From JAKFEE01 sp036675815 (lineage in GTDB: Bacteria; Pseudomonadota; Alphaproteobacteria; Rhodospirillales; Magnetospirillaceae), in assembly GCA_036675815.1 (NCBI GenBank), contig JAKFEE010000058.1:108596-172595 (forward strand): a DNA stretch of 64,000 bases. Reading direction: 5' to 3'. A model generated the notes under the pieces. That model saw only the letters and a list, made by a program, of their open reading frames with translations. It searched no databases and was not told the DNA's origin. The position numbers and the translations under genes are program-made. Each line of letters starts with the position of its first letter. Position 1 is the stretch's first letter. Below, piece by piece: positions 40,160 through 48,511 of this stretch.

Positions 40160-41073
40160 CAGGCGAGCACCATCCCCGGCGGCAGGGCGAACCCGCGCAG
40201 GAAGGCGTCGGCATCCATCGGCCCCTTGCCGGCGCGCTGGACGCGCAACGGGCGCAGCGCCCCTTCGCCGCAGGCAACGGCGAGGCGGTCGTCCAGAACC
40301 GTGCCGGGTGCGGCCGATCCTTCCGCCAGGTGTGCCGCCAGCACCTTGATGCGTTCGCCTTTGATCTCGAACCAGGCGCCGGGGAACGGCGACAGCCCGC
40401 GCACCAGGCGGTGCAACTCGACGGCCGGGCCCGCCCAATCGAGACGGCCCTCATCCTTGCCGATCTTGGCGGCATAGGTGACGCCGTCCGGCGGCTGGGA
40501 CTCGGGCGTCAGGTGGCCCGCGGCCAGCTTATCGAGCGCCTCGACCATCAGCCGTGCCCCCAGCTCGGCCAGGCGATCATGCAGGCTGCCGGCGGTCTCG
40601 TCCGGCCCGATGGCGATCACGTCGCGCAGCAGCATGTCGCCGGTGTCCAGCCCCTCGTCCATCTGCATGATGGTGACGCCGGTCTCGGCGTCGCCGGCCA
40701 TGATGGCGCGCTGGATGGGCGCGGCGCCGCGCCAGCGCGGCAGCAGCGAGGCATGGACGTTGAGGCAGCCCCTGCGCGGTGCCACCAGGATCGGCTTCGG
40801 CAGGATGAGGCCGTAGGCGGCCACCACCGCCGCCTCGGCACCGAGCGCCGCGAACGCCGCCTGGGCCTCGGCATCGTGCAGGCTGCGCGGCGTGCGGACC
40901 TCCAGCCCGTGTACCGCGGCGAAGGCATGCACCGGGGTCGGCCGCTCCTTCTGGCCGCGCCCGGCGGGGCGCGGCGGCTGGGAATAGACGCAGGCTATGT
41001 CGTGACCGGCCCCAATCAGCGCCGCCAGCACGGCGACACTGAAATCGGGCGTTCCCATGAAGATCAGACGCAA
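40159..41073 (-). CDS. fmt: Methionyl-tRNA formyltransferase
   Basis: 304 residues. It formylates initiator Met-tRNA. Family motifs: [16 protein letters not shown] at the N-terminus, formyl-folate binding site [21 protein letters not shown], and DTGDMLL. The N-terminus only fits if TTG 41073 is the start; it follows GGAG by 8 bases, while the next ATG (FMGTPDF) would cut off the first strand. It forms a unit with truA; def is adjacent on the other strand. Confidence 0.95.
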   Translation of the reverse strand: MRLIFMGTPDFSVAVLAALIGAGHDIACVYSQPPRPAGRGQKERPTPVHAFAAVHGLEVRTPRSLHDAEAQAAFAALGAEAAVVAAYGLILPKPILVAPRRGCLNVHASLLPRWRGAAPIQRAIMAGDAETGVTIMQMDEGLDTGDMLLRDVIAIGPDETAGSLHDRLAELGARLMVEALDKLAAGHLTPESQPPDGVTYAAKIGKDEGRLDWAGPAVELHRLVRGLSPFPGAWFEIKGERIKVLAAHLAEGSAAPGTVLDDRLAVACGEGALRPLRVQRAGKGPMDADAFLRGFALPPGMVLA

Positions 41074-41104
41074 ACGACGGACTCCGGTTCCGGGGGAGGG
41101 AGCC

Positions 41105-41218
41105 TTATCGGCTATCCGCGCCGCGCTCCTCGTCCGCCAATACAACCCCAGCATAGATTTCGGCAAGAGGCTGATCGAAGCCGCAGCTCTCCAGCACCTT
41201 CCGTGCTGCATTGGCCAT
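41105..41218 (-). CDS. Possible 37-residue small protein between nirN and fmt
   Basis: The 204-base gap contains a short frame starting ATG 41218 right after AGGAGG with 5-base spacing, ending at TAA 41105. The predicted peptide starts [14 protein letters not shown] and ends in a charged stretch ([12 protein letters not shown]). An in-frame ATG lies upstream at 41272. I do not recognise it. The strong ribosome site is the only support. Confidence 0.35.
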   Translation of the reverse strand: MANAARKVLESCGFDQPLAEIYAGVVLADEERGADSR

Positions 41219-41277
41219 GGCATCCTCCTGCCTCGCCCCTTGAATATAGGCGCGAGACAGGGCGGCGGACATATCCC

Positions 41278-42837
41278 TCAGTGGCTGGTGCCGCCCGAGC
41301 GGGTGATCTTGTTGAAGACGTTGTACTTGCCCATCGGCTTGCGCATGGGCAGGCGCTTGATCTCCTGGAAGGTGGCGGCGTCATAGATGACCAGCCAGCC
41401 CTCGTCCTCGGAGACGCTGACCAGGGCATATTTGCCGTCGCGGGTGAACTCGACGTGATTGGCGGTCTTGCCGGGCTCGGGCTTGATTTCGCGCACGACC
41501 TCGAGGCTGCGCTTGTCGATGATCTGCAGCGTGTCCTTGAACTTGCTGAACGAGTTGTCGACCCAGGCATAGGGCGTGTTCTCGTGGCTGCGCATGAAGA
41601 TACCGGCGCCCAGGGTCGGGATGCTCTTGACCAAGCTCCAGTCCCGCATGTCGATGACGCTGACATTGCCGTCCTTGAGGTTGGGCGTCGCCAGCAGCTT
41701 GCGCTCGCCGTCGGTCCAGGTGATCCCGGAACCGAGATGCGGCAGCCCGGGCAGCGGCACCGACTTGATCTCGCGTTTGACGTCGAGATGGACGACCGCG
41801 GCACGGCCGCCGTCGCGCGCCGAGCCGATGACGTGGTCGTAGGCGGGATCGAAGAAGAAGTCGTCCATCGGCTGCTCGAGTTCGATGCGGCGGACGGGGA
41901 ACTTGCCCTTCAGCGGGATGGCCTCGTTGAACTCGTAGGTGTGGACCATGCCCTCGTAGACCGGCGGCGGATTGTCGGTCCAGTCGATCACCCACATCTC
42001 CGGCAGGTCCTTGAGGGCGACGACGAAGGCATTGCGGGGCGCCGCCTGGTAGACCGCCGACACGCGCGAGGTGGCGGTGCGCTTCTTGTCGGTGACCGGG
42101 ATGATCTTGATCGGCTTCAGCGTTTCGGCGTCGAGCAGCACCAGGGTGTGCGGCAGGTAGTTGGCTACCGCCACCGTCCGGCCGTCGCCGGAGACGGCGA
42201 TGTTGCGGGTGTTGATGCCGGCGCGCACGTCGGCCACCACCTTCAGCGAATAGGTGTCGTACTTGGTCACCCAGCCATCGCGCGACACGAAATAAATGAA
42301 GCGCCCGTCGGGCGAGTATTTGGGGCCGCCATGCAGGGCGAAATGGCTCGGAAACCGCGTGATCGGCTCCAGCTTGTCGCCGTCGAACAGCGTGATGCTG
42401 GAATCGCCCATCTCGACGATGACGAACAGGTTCATCATGTCGGCGGCGAACACGGGCTTGTCGGGCAGTTGATCCGGCGGCGTGACGATCTTGTGCGTCG
42501 CCAGAATCTCGGCCTCGCCCCAGGCCGGCGCTTCGGGCAGGGGTGTGTAGATCAGATCGGTCAGCGCCTGGATTTCGGCTTTCGACAGGACGTCGGCAAA
42601 CCCCGGCATCTGCGTCTGGAAGCGGCCGCGGGCGATCACCTCGATGGCCGCCGGCCTTTTCAGACGGGCCAGGTTGTCGGGGATCAGCGCCGGCCCCATG
42701 CGCCCCAGCCGATCGCCGCCATGACATTCGCCGCAATGCTGCTCGAACAGGGCCGCGGCGTCGGCCGCCGCCGCCGCCGCGAACGGCCCCATCAACGCCA
42801 GCCCGACGATGGCGGCGAGCAGATCACGATGACGCAT
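41278..42837 (-). CDS. nirN: Heme d1-domain cytochrome c, NirN-like
   Basis: 519 residues. A signal peptide (about 1-27) is followed by a cytochrome c domain with heme site CGECH, then an eight-bladed d1-type propeller. The C-terminus RKPMGKYNVFNKITRSGGTSH (split: RKPMGKYNVF, then NKITRSGGTSH) is of the NirF/NirN type, not the NirS nitrite reductase type. With an N-terminal heme c this means NirN, the periplasmic dihydro-heme d1 dehydrogenase that finishes heme d1. It overlaps nirJ by 14 bases. No nirS, nirE, nirD/L/G/H or nirF is in the window. Confidence 0.85.
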   Translation of the reverse strand: MRHRDLLAAIVGLALMGPFAAAAAADAAALFEQHCGECHGGDRLGRMGPALIPDNLARLKRPAAIEVIARGRFQTQMPGFADVLSKAEIQALTDLIYTPLPEAPAWGEAEILATHKIVTPPDQLPDKPVFAADMMNLFVIVEMGDSSITLFDGDKLEPITRFPSHFALHGGPKYSPDGRFIYFVSRDGWVTKYDTYSLKVVADVRAGINTRNIAVSGDGRTVAVANYLPHTLVLLDAETLKPIKIIPVTDKKRTATSRVSAVYQAAPRNAFVVALKDLPEMWVIDWTDNPPPVYEGMVHTYEFNEAIPLKGKFPVRRIELEQPMDDFFFDPAYDHVIGSARDGGRAAVVHLDVKREIKSVPLPGLPHLGSGITWTDGERKLLATPNLKDGNVSVIDMRDWSLVKSIPTLGAGIFMRSHENTPYAWVDNSFSKFKDTLQIIDKRSLEVVREIKPEPGKTANHVEFTRDGKYALVSVSEDEGWLVIYDAATFQEIKRLPMRKPMGKYNVFNKITRSGGTSH

Positions 42838-44029
42838 GTTTGGGTCCTTGCTTGAAGGGCGTGATGGCGAGGCGCGCGCCGGGTGCGGCGCGGCCGATCT
42901 CTTCATCGCCGAGATAGCAGGCGGGATCCTCGGCCCAATGGTCGCCGGCGACCTGGAAGGCGCGGACACGCGAGTTGCCGTTGCAGACCGGCAGCCACCG
43001 GCATTCGCCGCAGCGCCCGCCGACGGCACGCGGCCGCTGCCGCAGTCCGGCCAGCAGCGGATCGGAAAGGTCGGCCCAGATTTGCGAGAACGGCCGCTCG
43101 CGCACATTGCCCAGGGTATGGTGGTACCACATGGTGTCGGGATGGACGTTGCCGAGGTTGTCGATGTTGGCGACGCCGACGCCCGAGGCGTTGCCGCCCC
43201 ATTGCTCGAGCCGCGCCCGCACGTTGTCGACGGCCTCGGGAAAGCGCTGAGCCAGCCATTTCAGGAAATAGACGGCATCGGCGTCGTTGTTGCCGGTGAC
43301 GAATTCCTTGGGCCTGCCGCGCTCCATCAGCTCCAGGCAACGCTCGAACAGCAGGTCCATGGCCCAGCGGGTGGTGTCGAGCGCGGTGTCGTCGCCGCGG
43401 TTCTTGTTGCCGCGCCCCGCGTAATTGAGGTGCGAGAAGTAGAACTTGTCGAGGTCTTCACCCTCCAACAAGTCGAGCAGGCGCGGCAGTTCGCGGTCGT
43501 TGTCCTGGGTCATGGTGAAGCGCAGCCCCACCTTGGTGCCGCAGGCGCGCAGCCGGCGGATGCCGCTCATCGACGCCTGGAACGCACCGTCGCGGCGGCG
43601 GAAGCGGTCATGGGTGGCGCCGATGCCGTCGAGGCTGACCCCGACATAGTCGTAGCCGACCTCGGCGATGCGCGCGGCCATGCCGTCGTCGATCAAGGTG
43701 CCGTTCGACGACAGGCCGACATAGAAACCCAGTTGCTTGGCGCGGCGCGAGACATCGAAGATGTCCGGCCGCAACAGCGGCTCACCGCCCGAGAGGATGA
43801 GCACCGGCACGCCGAAGCGACGCAGATCGGCCATCACTTCGTAGATCTCCGCCGTCGACAGTTCGCCGGCGAAGTCCTTGTCGGCCGAGATCGAGTAGCA
43901 GTGCTTACACGCCAGGTTGCAGCGGCGGATCAGATTCCAGATCACCACGGGGCCGGGCGGCGCGCTGCGGCGGCCGGCAAGCGGGGTCGGGGCAAGCACC
44001 TCGCGCATGTACTGACTGATGCGAAACAT
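42824..44029 (-). CDS. nirJ: Heme d1 biosynthesis radical SAM protein NirJ
   Basis: 401 residues starting at the ATG after GGAGGGGGAC. The radical SAM cluster motif is CNLACKHC in VVIWNLIRRCNLACKHCYS, followed by LILSGGEPLLRPDIF. The C-terminal SPASM-like cysteines are in GGRCGECRWLPVCNGNSR and DPACYLG. The start MFRISQYMREVL is characteristic of NirJ, which replaces two propionates of the tetrapyrrole by keto groups during heme d1 synthesis. It is first in a two-gene unit with nirN, with an FNR-like box 50-62 bases upstream. Confidence 0.9.
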   Translation of the reverse strand: MFRISQYMREVLAPTPLAGRRSAPPGPVVIWNLIRRCNLACKHCYSISADKDFAGELSTAEIYEVMADLRRFGVPVLILSGGEPLLRPDIFDVSRRAKQLGFYVGLSSNGTLIDDGMAARIAEVGYDYVGVSLDGIGATHDRFRRRDGAFQASMSGIRRLRACGTKVGLRFTMTQDNDRELPRLLDLLEGEDLDKFYFSHLNYAGRGNKNRGDDTALDTTRWAMDLLFERCLELMERGRPKEFVTGNNDADAVYFLKWLAQRFPEAVDNVRARLEQWGGNASGVGVANIDNLGNVHPDTMWYHHTLGNVRERPFSQIWADLSDPLLAGLRQRPRAVGGRCGECRWLPVCNGNSRVRAFQVAGDHWAEDPACYLGDEEIGRAAPGARLAITPFKQGPKHASS

Positions 44030-44077
44030 CGTCCCCCTCCTTTTGCCGCACTCAACCACCGTTGCCCGGCGCCGGCC

Positions 44078-44091
44078 TTGATGAAGATCAT
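44078..44091. promoter_or_regulatory. FNR/Anr-type box between nirJ and tauE
   Basis: TTGAT-GAAG-ATCAT matches the FNR/Anr/DNR consensus TTGAT-N4-ATCAA at 9 of 10 positions. Its centre is about 55 bases from the nirJ start, which fits activation from -41.5 with a 14-base leader, and 78 bases from the tauE-like start. It suggests low-oxygen or nitrogen-oxide control of nirJN and perhaps the divergent genes. Confidence 0.6.
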
Positions 44092-44162
44092 GTCCGGCAT
44101 AAATGCGCGGGGCTTCTAGGAGCTTGCGCGGGCGCTGCGGAGGGGTGACACTCCCGCGCAAG

Positions 44163-45095
44163 ATGCAGATTTACCTTCCCGTCGCCGAGTTGTCGGTCAA
44201 CGCGCTGCTGATTCTCGGCTTGGGCGGATTGGTCGGTTTCGTGTCGGGCCTGTTCGGTGTCGGCGGCGGGTTCCTGATGGCACCGTTGCTGATGTTCATC
44301 GGCGTTCCGGCCGTCATTGCGGTGGGTACCGAGGCCAGTCAGATCGTCGCCGCGTCGGTGCTGGGCGTCATCGCCCATTGGCGGCGCGGCAACATCGACT
44401 ACAAAATGGGGCTGATTTTGGTGGCCGGCGGCATCGCCGGCTCGACCCTTGGCGTGCTGGCGTTCAGGGCCTTGCGCGGCATGGGGCAGATCGACGTGGT
44501 GATCTCGCTGAGCTACGTGGTGTTCCTTGGCGGGATCGGCGCCCTGACGCTGATCGAGAGCGTTCAACTGCTGCGCGGGACCAGCCAGGCCCCCGCCGCC
44601 GCCCCGCCGCGGCGCAAGCTGCACCGGCACTTGTGGATTCACGGCCTTCCGCTGAAGATGCGCTTCCGGCGCTCGAAACTGTACATCAGCGCCATGCTGC
44701 CCGCCGGCCTGGGCTTCTTCGTCGGCATCATGATGGCGATCATGGGCGTTGGCGGCGGGTTCCTCTTGGTGCCGGCCCTGATCTATCTGTTGGGGATGCC
44801 CTCGGCCTTGGTGGTGGGCACCGCTTTGTTTCAGATCATCCTGGTCGCCGCCAACACCACACTTTTGCAGGCGATGGCCAATCAGACGGTCGATGTGGTG
44901 CTTGCTCTGATGCTGCTGTTCGGCAGCATCATCGGCGCCCAATTCGGTGCACGCGCCGGCGCGCAACTGCATGGCGAGCGGTTGCGCGGCCTATTGGCAC
45001 TGATGGTCCTGGCGGTGTGCGGCAAGCTGGTCTGGGATTTGGTGGCGCCGCCCGCCGATCCGTTCACGCTGGTGGCCGGGGGCCTTCTCGAATGA
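44163..45095 (+). CDS. TauE/SafE family membrane transporter
   Basis: 310 residues with about eight helices in two halves. Each half carries the family repeat: GLFGVGGGFLMAPLLMF and IMGVGGGFLLVPALIYL. Such proteins export sulfite, sulfonates or related anions; the substrate is not deducible. The middle loop (~135-165) is longer and basic. It is divergent from nirJ and coupled by ATGA to the next gene, a pairing I know for TIGR02186-type proteins. Confidence 0.92.
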   Translation: MQIYLPVAELSVNALLILGLGGLVGFVSGLFGVGGGFLMAPLLMFIGVPAVIAVGTEASQIVAASVLGVIAHWRRGNIDYKMGLILVAGGIAGSTLGVLAFRALRGMGQIDVVISLSYVVFLGGIGALTLIESVQLLRGTSQAPAAAPPRRKLHRHLWIHGLPLKMRFRRSKLYISAMLPAGLGFFVGIMMAIMGVGGGFLLVPALIYLLGMPSALVVGTALFQIILVAANTTLLQAMANQTVDVVLALMLLFGSIIGAQFGARAGAQLHGERLRGLLALMVLAVCGKLVWDLVAPPADPFTLVAGGLLE

Positions 45096-45823
45096 TGCGA
45101 TTGTTGGTCTTGCTCGCCCTGTTCCTAGGCGCACCGCCGGCGGCGGCGCAAAGCCCGCTGGTCGCCGACCTCTCGAAGCATCTGGTCGCCATCACCACCG
45201 GGTTCACCGGTACCGACGTGCTGCTGTTCGGCGCCGTCGACGGCCCCGGTGACGTCGTCGTCGTCGTGCGCGGCCCGCCGCGGGCCGAGAAAGTCCGCCG
45301 CAAGGAACGGGTCGCCGGCATCTGGATGAACCGCACCAGCGTCATCTTCACCGATGCGCCGTCGTTCTACCGCCTGGCGGCGACCAAGCCACCCGAGGCC
45401 GTGCTGCCGCCCGCCCTGCTCGATCGCCACCAGATCGGCTTCGAGCATCTCGACCTCGCCGTCGAGGCCGACCCCGGCGAGAACCCCGCCGCGTTCCGTG
45501 ATGCCCTGTTGCGACTCAAGCAGCGGCGCAACCTGTACGGCGACAAGGTGGCGCCGGTGTCGTTCCTGGGCAACCGGTTGTTCCGGACCGAGATGTATTT
45601 CCCGGCCAACGTTCCGGTGGGCGCCTACAGCGTCGAGGTCTATCTGGTCCGCGATGGCGAGGTGGTCTCGGCCCAGATCACGCCATTGGTCATCAGCAAA
45701 ATCGGGGTCGGCGCCGAGGTTTACGACTTCGCCCACCAGCGGGCGCCACTTTACGGTATCATCGCCGTCGTCCTGGCCATGTCCGCCGGCTGGCTGGCGG
45801 CCACCGCATTCAAGAAGGGCTGA
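45092..45823 (+). CDS. TIGR02186-type conserved protein
   Basis: 243 residues with an N-terminal signal peptide (LLVLLALFLGAPPAAAQ) and one C-terminal membrane helix (YGIIAVVLAMSAGWLAATAF), so most of it is periplasmic. Features such as FTGTDVLLFGAVDGPGDVVVVVRGP and GIWMNRTSVIFTDAPSFY fit the TIGR02186 family found next to TauE-like transporters in alphaproteobacteria. Function unknown; it is probably a partner of the transporter. Confidence 0.85.
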   Translation: MMRLLVLLALFLGAPPAAAQSPLVADLSKHLVAITTGFTGTDVLLFGAVDGPGDVVVVVRGPPRAEKVRRKERVAGIWMNRTSVIFTDAPSFYRLAATKPPEAVLPPALLDRHQIGFEHLDLAVEADPGENPAAFRDALLRLKQRRNLYGDKVAPVSFLGNRLFRTEMYFPANVPVGAYSVEVYLVRDGEVVSAQITPLVISKIGVGAEVYDFAHQRAPLYGIIAVVLAMSAGWLAATAFKKG

Positions 45824-45825
45824 GC

Positions 45826-46308
45826 ATGACCGAAGCGCCCCCCAAGAGCGGCCGCACGTTCCTCGTCGTCGTCGACGACAGTGAAGAGATGCGTGCGGCT
45901 CTGCTCTATGCCTGTCGCCGCGCCCGCAACACCGGCGGCCGCGTCGCCTTGCTGCGGGTCATCGAACCCGTCGAATTCCAGCATTTCGCCACCGTCGGCA
46001 ACCTGATGCGTGAAGAGGCGCGGCAGGATGCCGAACAACTGCTGCAGCGGATGGCCACCGACGTTTATCAAACGTCGGGCGAGATGCCGGTGCTTTACGT
46101 GCGCGAAGGGCATACCCGCGACGAGTTGCTGAAGCTGATGGACGAGGAGCCGTCGATCTCCATTCTGGTGCTGGCCACCGGAACCGGCGCCGAAGGGCCG
46201 GGACCGCTGATCTCGTCACTGATCGGCAAGTATTCGAGCAAGCTGCACATCCCGGTGACCATCGTCCCGGGTACCCTGGACGATGACGCGGTGGCCGGGC
46301 TATCGTGA
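45826..46308 (+). CDS. Universal stress protein (UspA family)
   Basis: 160 residues, single Usp domain. It begins with the Usp strand FLVVVDDSEEMRAAL and has the later VLATGTGAEGPGPLISSLIGKY with PVTIVPG; the nucleotide-binding glycine motif is only loosely kept. It lies 2 bases after the TIGR02186-type gene, so it belongs to the tauE unit. A stress-related, possibly anaerobic, role is suggested by context only. Confidence 0.85.
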   Translation: MTEAPPKSGRTFLVVVDDSEEMRAALLYACRRARNTGGRVALLRVIEPVEFQHFATVGNLMREEARQDAEQLLQRMATDVYQTSGEMPVLYVREGHTRDELLKLMDEEPSISILVLATGTGAEGPGPLISSLIGKYSSKLHIPVTIVPGTLDDDAVAGLS

Positions 46309-46406
46309 ATAGTTGACCTCCTTATTCGGGCTTGACCGCAGGGTCGCCTTGCCCCATGTACCCCTTTGGACTCGGGGGCGGCACTCCCCCATCAGGAAGG
46401 AAGAGA

Positions 46407-46952
46407 ATGTTCATCCAGACCGAACCGACCCCCAATCCCGCGACGCTGAAGTTCCTGCCGGGCGTGCGCGTGATGCCGAAGGGCACGGCGGATTTCGCGA
46501 CGGCCGAAGCCGCGAAGCGTTCTCCGCTGGCCGAGCGCTTGTTTGCCATCGAAGGCGTCAGCGGCGTCTTCCTCGGCAGCGACTTCATCACCGTCGCCAA
46601 GAGCGGCACCGTCGACTGGCCGGTGCTGAAGCCGCAGATCCTGGGCGTCATCATGGAGCACTTCACCCAGAACCAGCCGGTGCTGGTCGAGGGCGAGGTC
46701 GGGGAAGACGCGGGCGAGGACAGCGAAGTGGTGGCCCAGATCAAGGAGCTGCTCGACACCCGCATCCGCCCGGCGGTGGCGCAGGACGGCGGTGACATCA
46801 TCTTCCGTCGCTTCGAAGACGGCGTGGTCTACCTACATATGCAAGGTGCCTGCTCCGGCTGCCCCAGCTCGAGCGCGACGCTCAAGCACGGCATCGAACG
46901 GATGCTGAAATACTACGTGCCAGAAGTCGTTTCGGTGCAGGCGAGCAACTGA
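46407..46952 (+). CDS. NifU-like Fe-S carrier (Nfu family)
   Basis: 181 residues: an N-terminal Nfu_N scaffold domain (MFIQTEPTPNPATLKFLPG) and a C-terminal NifU domain (LDTRIRPAVAQDGGDIIFR) with the cluster-binding CSGCPSS. It transfers Fe-S clusters to target proteins. The ATG follows GGAAGGAAGA. The 98-base gap before it has only a weak promoter-like pair (TTGACC, 17 bases, CATGTA). Confidence 0.93.
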   Translation: MFIQTEPTPNPATLKFLPGVRVMPKGTADFATAEAAKRSPLAERLFAIEGVSGVFLGSDFITVAKSGTVDWPVLKPQILGVIMEHFTQNQPVLVEGEVGEDAGEDSEVVAQIKELLDTRIRPAVAQDGGDIIFRRFEDGVVYLHMQGACSGCPSSSATLKHGIERMLKYYVPEVVSVQASN

Positions 46953-46967
46953 CCTCGACCGGCCTTG

Positions 46968-47900
46968 ATGACACCAAAGTTCCGGTGGCGCGCCGTGGCC
47001 TACGGCGCGCCATTCGCCGCCGCGCTGGCCGCTGCCGGGTGGCTGATCGGCTGGCCGGACCAAGGCGCCGCCTATGGCCCATTCCTGCCGCCGGCGATCC
47101 GGCTGGATGGCAACAGCGCCAAACTGCTGCAGCAGGCCTTCCTGCGCTTCGACTACGATCTCGATGCCATCGGCGCCGGCCGCGGCGACGTGCCACGCAT
47201 CATCCTGGCACGGCTGCCACCCGACCTTGACAAGCTGACGGCGACGGAAACCCGCAAGAGGCTGTTCCTGTCGACCATGCTGCCGCTGGTGCTGCAGGTA
47301 AACGAAGAGATCGCCGCACGCCGACGGCGGCTGCTGGCGATCATGGCAACGGACGACCGCCCGTCGCCGGACGACTTGGCGTGGCTGCAGGAGATGGCAC
47401 AGGCCTATGGCGTGGCCGACCCGGCCCCGCCAATCCTGTTGCCGCGCATCGACCAGGTCCCGCCGTCGTTGGCGCTGGCCCAGGCGGCCGAGGAAACCGG
47501 CTGGGGCACATCGCGCTTCGCCCGCGACGGCAATGCGCTGTTTGGCCAATGGAGCTTCGGCACCGAGGGCGTCATGCGCCCCTTGGCCGCGGTCAACGAC
47601 GGCTACGGCATCCGGTCTTTCGACAATCTCGTGGGGGCGGTCCGGGCCTATGCCCACAATCTCAACACCCACGCCGCCTACCGCGAGTTCCGCGTCGCCC
47701 GCACCGCGATGCGCCGCGCCGGCCAGCCCCTGGACGGCGACGCCCTGGCTGGGAGCCTGAGCCGCTATTCCGAGCGCGGCAGCGCCTATGTTCGCAGCAT
47801 CCGCGCGATCATGCGCGACAACGGCCTTGCCGCCCTCGATGCCGCCCGGTTCGCCGGCATCGACCCGGATCCGGCGCCGTTACATCATCGGTCGCGGTAG
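46968..47900 (+). CDS. Glucosaminidase-domain protein (Bax-like)
   Basis: 310 residues. An N-terminal membrane segment (about 10-27) leads to a mostly periplasmic protein. The glucosaminidase core reads PPSLALAQAAEETGWGTSRFA with the likely catalytic Glu, then GNALFGQWSF and FDNLVGAVRAYAHNLNTH. It probably cuts peptidoglycan glycan strands (N-acetylglucosaminidase). Its end overlaps by 21 bases the convergent VanX-like gene, another peptidoglycan enzyme. Confidence 0.88.
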   Translation: MTPKFRWRAVAYGAPFAAALAAAGWLIGWPDQGAAYGPFLPPAIRLDGNSAKLLQQAFLRFDYDLDAIGAGRGDVPRIILARLPPDLDKLTATETRKRLFLSTMLPLVLQVNEEIAARRRRLLAIMATDDRPSPDDLAWLQEMAQAYGVADPAPPILLPRIDQVPPSLALAQAAEETGWGTSRFARDGNALFGQWSFGTEGVMRPLAAVNDGYGIRSFDNLVGAVRAYAHNLNTHAAYREFRVARTAMRRAGQPLDGDALAGSLSRYSERGSAYVRSIRAIMRDNGLAALDAARFAGIDPDPAPLHHRSR

Positions 47901-48431
47901 GACGCTGTCCGACAGTACCGGGTAGCGGGCGCGCGCGTCGAAGAGCTGGTAATGCCACCATTCGTTGCGATAGAAATCCCAGCCTGCGGTGGTCATGAGG
48001 CCCATGAGCAGCATGCGATTGCGCTGGGCGGCAGGGGAAACCTCGGTATTGCCGTGGTGCGACAGCGGCGTGAAGGCATCAAAATCGGTGCCCATGTCGA
48101 GCGGCCGATCGTCGCCGCCGATAAGGGTCAGATCGATGGCGGCACCTCGCGAATGGGGGGAGCCGCGGCGCGGATCGGCCAGGAAATTGGGATCGGGCGT
48201 ATGGTTCCACAGCGCCCATTGCGCCTCGGCGGGACGGAAGGCGTCGAAGACCAGGAAGCGCAGGCCCAGCGGCCGCGCCAGATCGATGGCCCGCCGCAGC
48301 AGCGTCGCCGCGTCGTGGTTGAGATAGGCATCGGCATTGCGGTAAACCGGCTTGCCGGTGAAGTTCCGCGCGGTGGCGTACGCGAGGTCGAGCGCGATGT
48401 CGAACTCGGGCGGAGACAACGGCACCAGCAC
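47880..48431 (-). CDS. D-alanyl-D-alanine dipeptidase (VanX/DdpX family)
   Basis: About 183 residues. Zinc ligands are visible in GSPHSRGAAIDLTL (His and Asp) and NEWWHYQLF (catalytic Glu, zinc His), the VanX pattern. The conserved arginine region is FDAFRPAEAQW. It hydrolyses D-Ala-D-Ala, probably for peptidoglycan recycling and not vancomycin resistance, since no vanHA genes are near. No signal peptide. The start is uncertain: GTG 48431 follows AAGGA by 9 bases; GTG 48425 is possible. Confidence 0.87.
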   Translation of the reverse strand: MLVPLSPPEFDIALDLAYATARNFTGKPVYRNADAYLNHDAATLLRRAIDLARPLGLRFLVFDAFRPAEAQWALWNHTPDPNFLADPRRGSPHSRGAAIDLTLIGGDDRPLDMGTDFDAFTPLSHHGNTEVSPAAQRNRMLLMGLMTTAGWDFYRNEWWHYQLFDARARYPVLSDSVLPRPMM

Positions 48432-48511
48432 CTGGCGCAATCCTTTTGGGTGGCGGGTGCCCGCAGTATAGCGCCGCTCGCCGATTTGGCAGCAACACTG
48501 GATGCGAATTC

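Noticed and set aside
41278..42837. Reading this gene as the nitrite reductase NirS
   Set aside because: The C-terminal wording is that of NirF/NirN, the protein ends differently from NirS, and it is paired with nirJ; NirN fits better.
39754..42855. A 1033-codon open frame on the plus strand
   Set aside because: It lies opposite truA, fmt and nirN, all of which show intact motifs; the translation is arginine/histidine/aspartate-rich without any domain, typical of an antisense shadow in GC-rich DNA.
47880..48431. Vancomycin resistance gene vanX
   Set aside because: The fold is shared, but no vanH, vanA, vanR or vanS lies nearby and a Gram-negative host points to peptidoglycan recycling.
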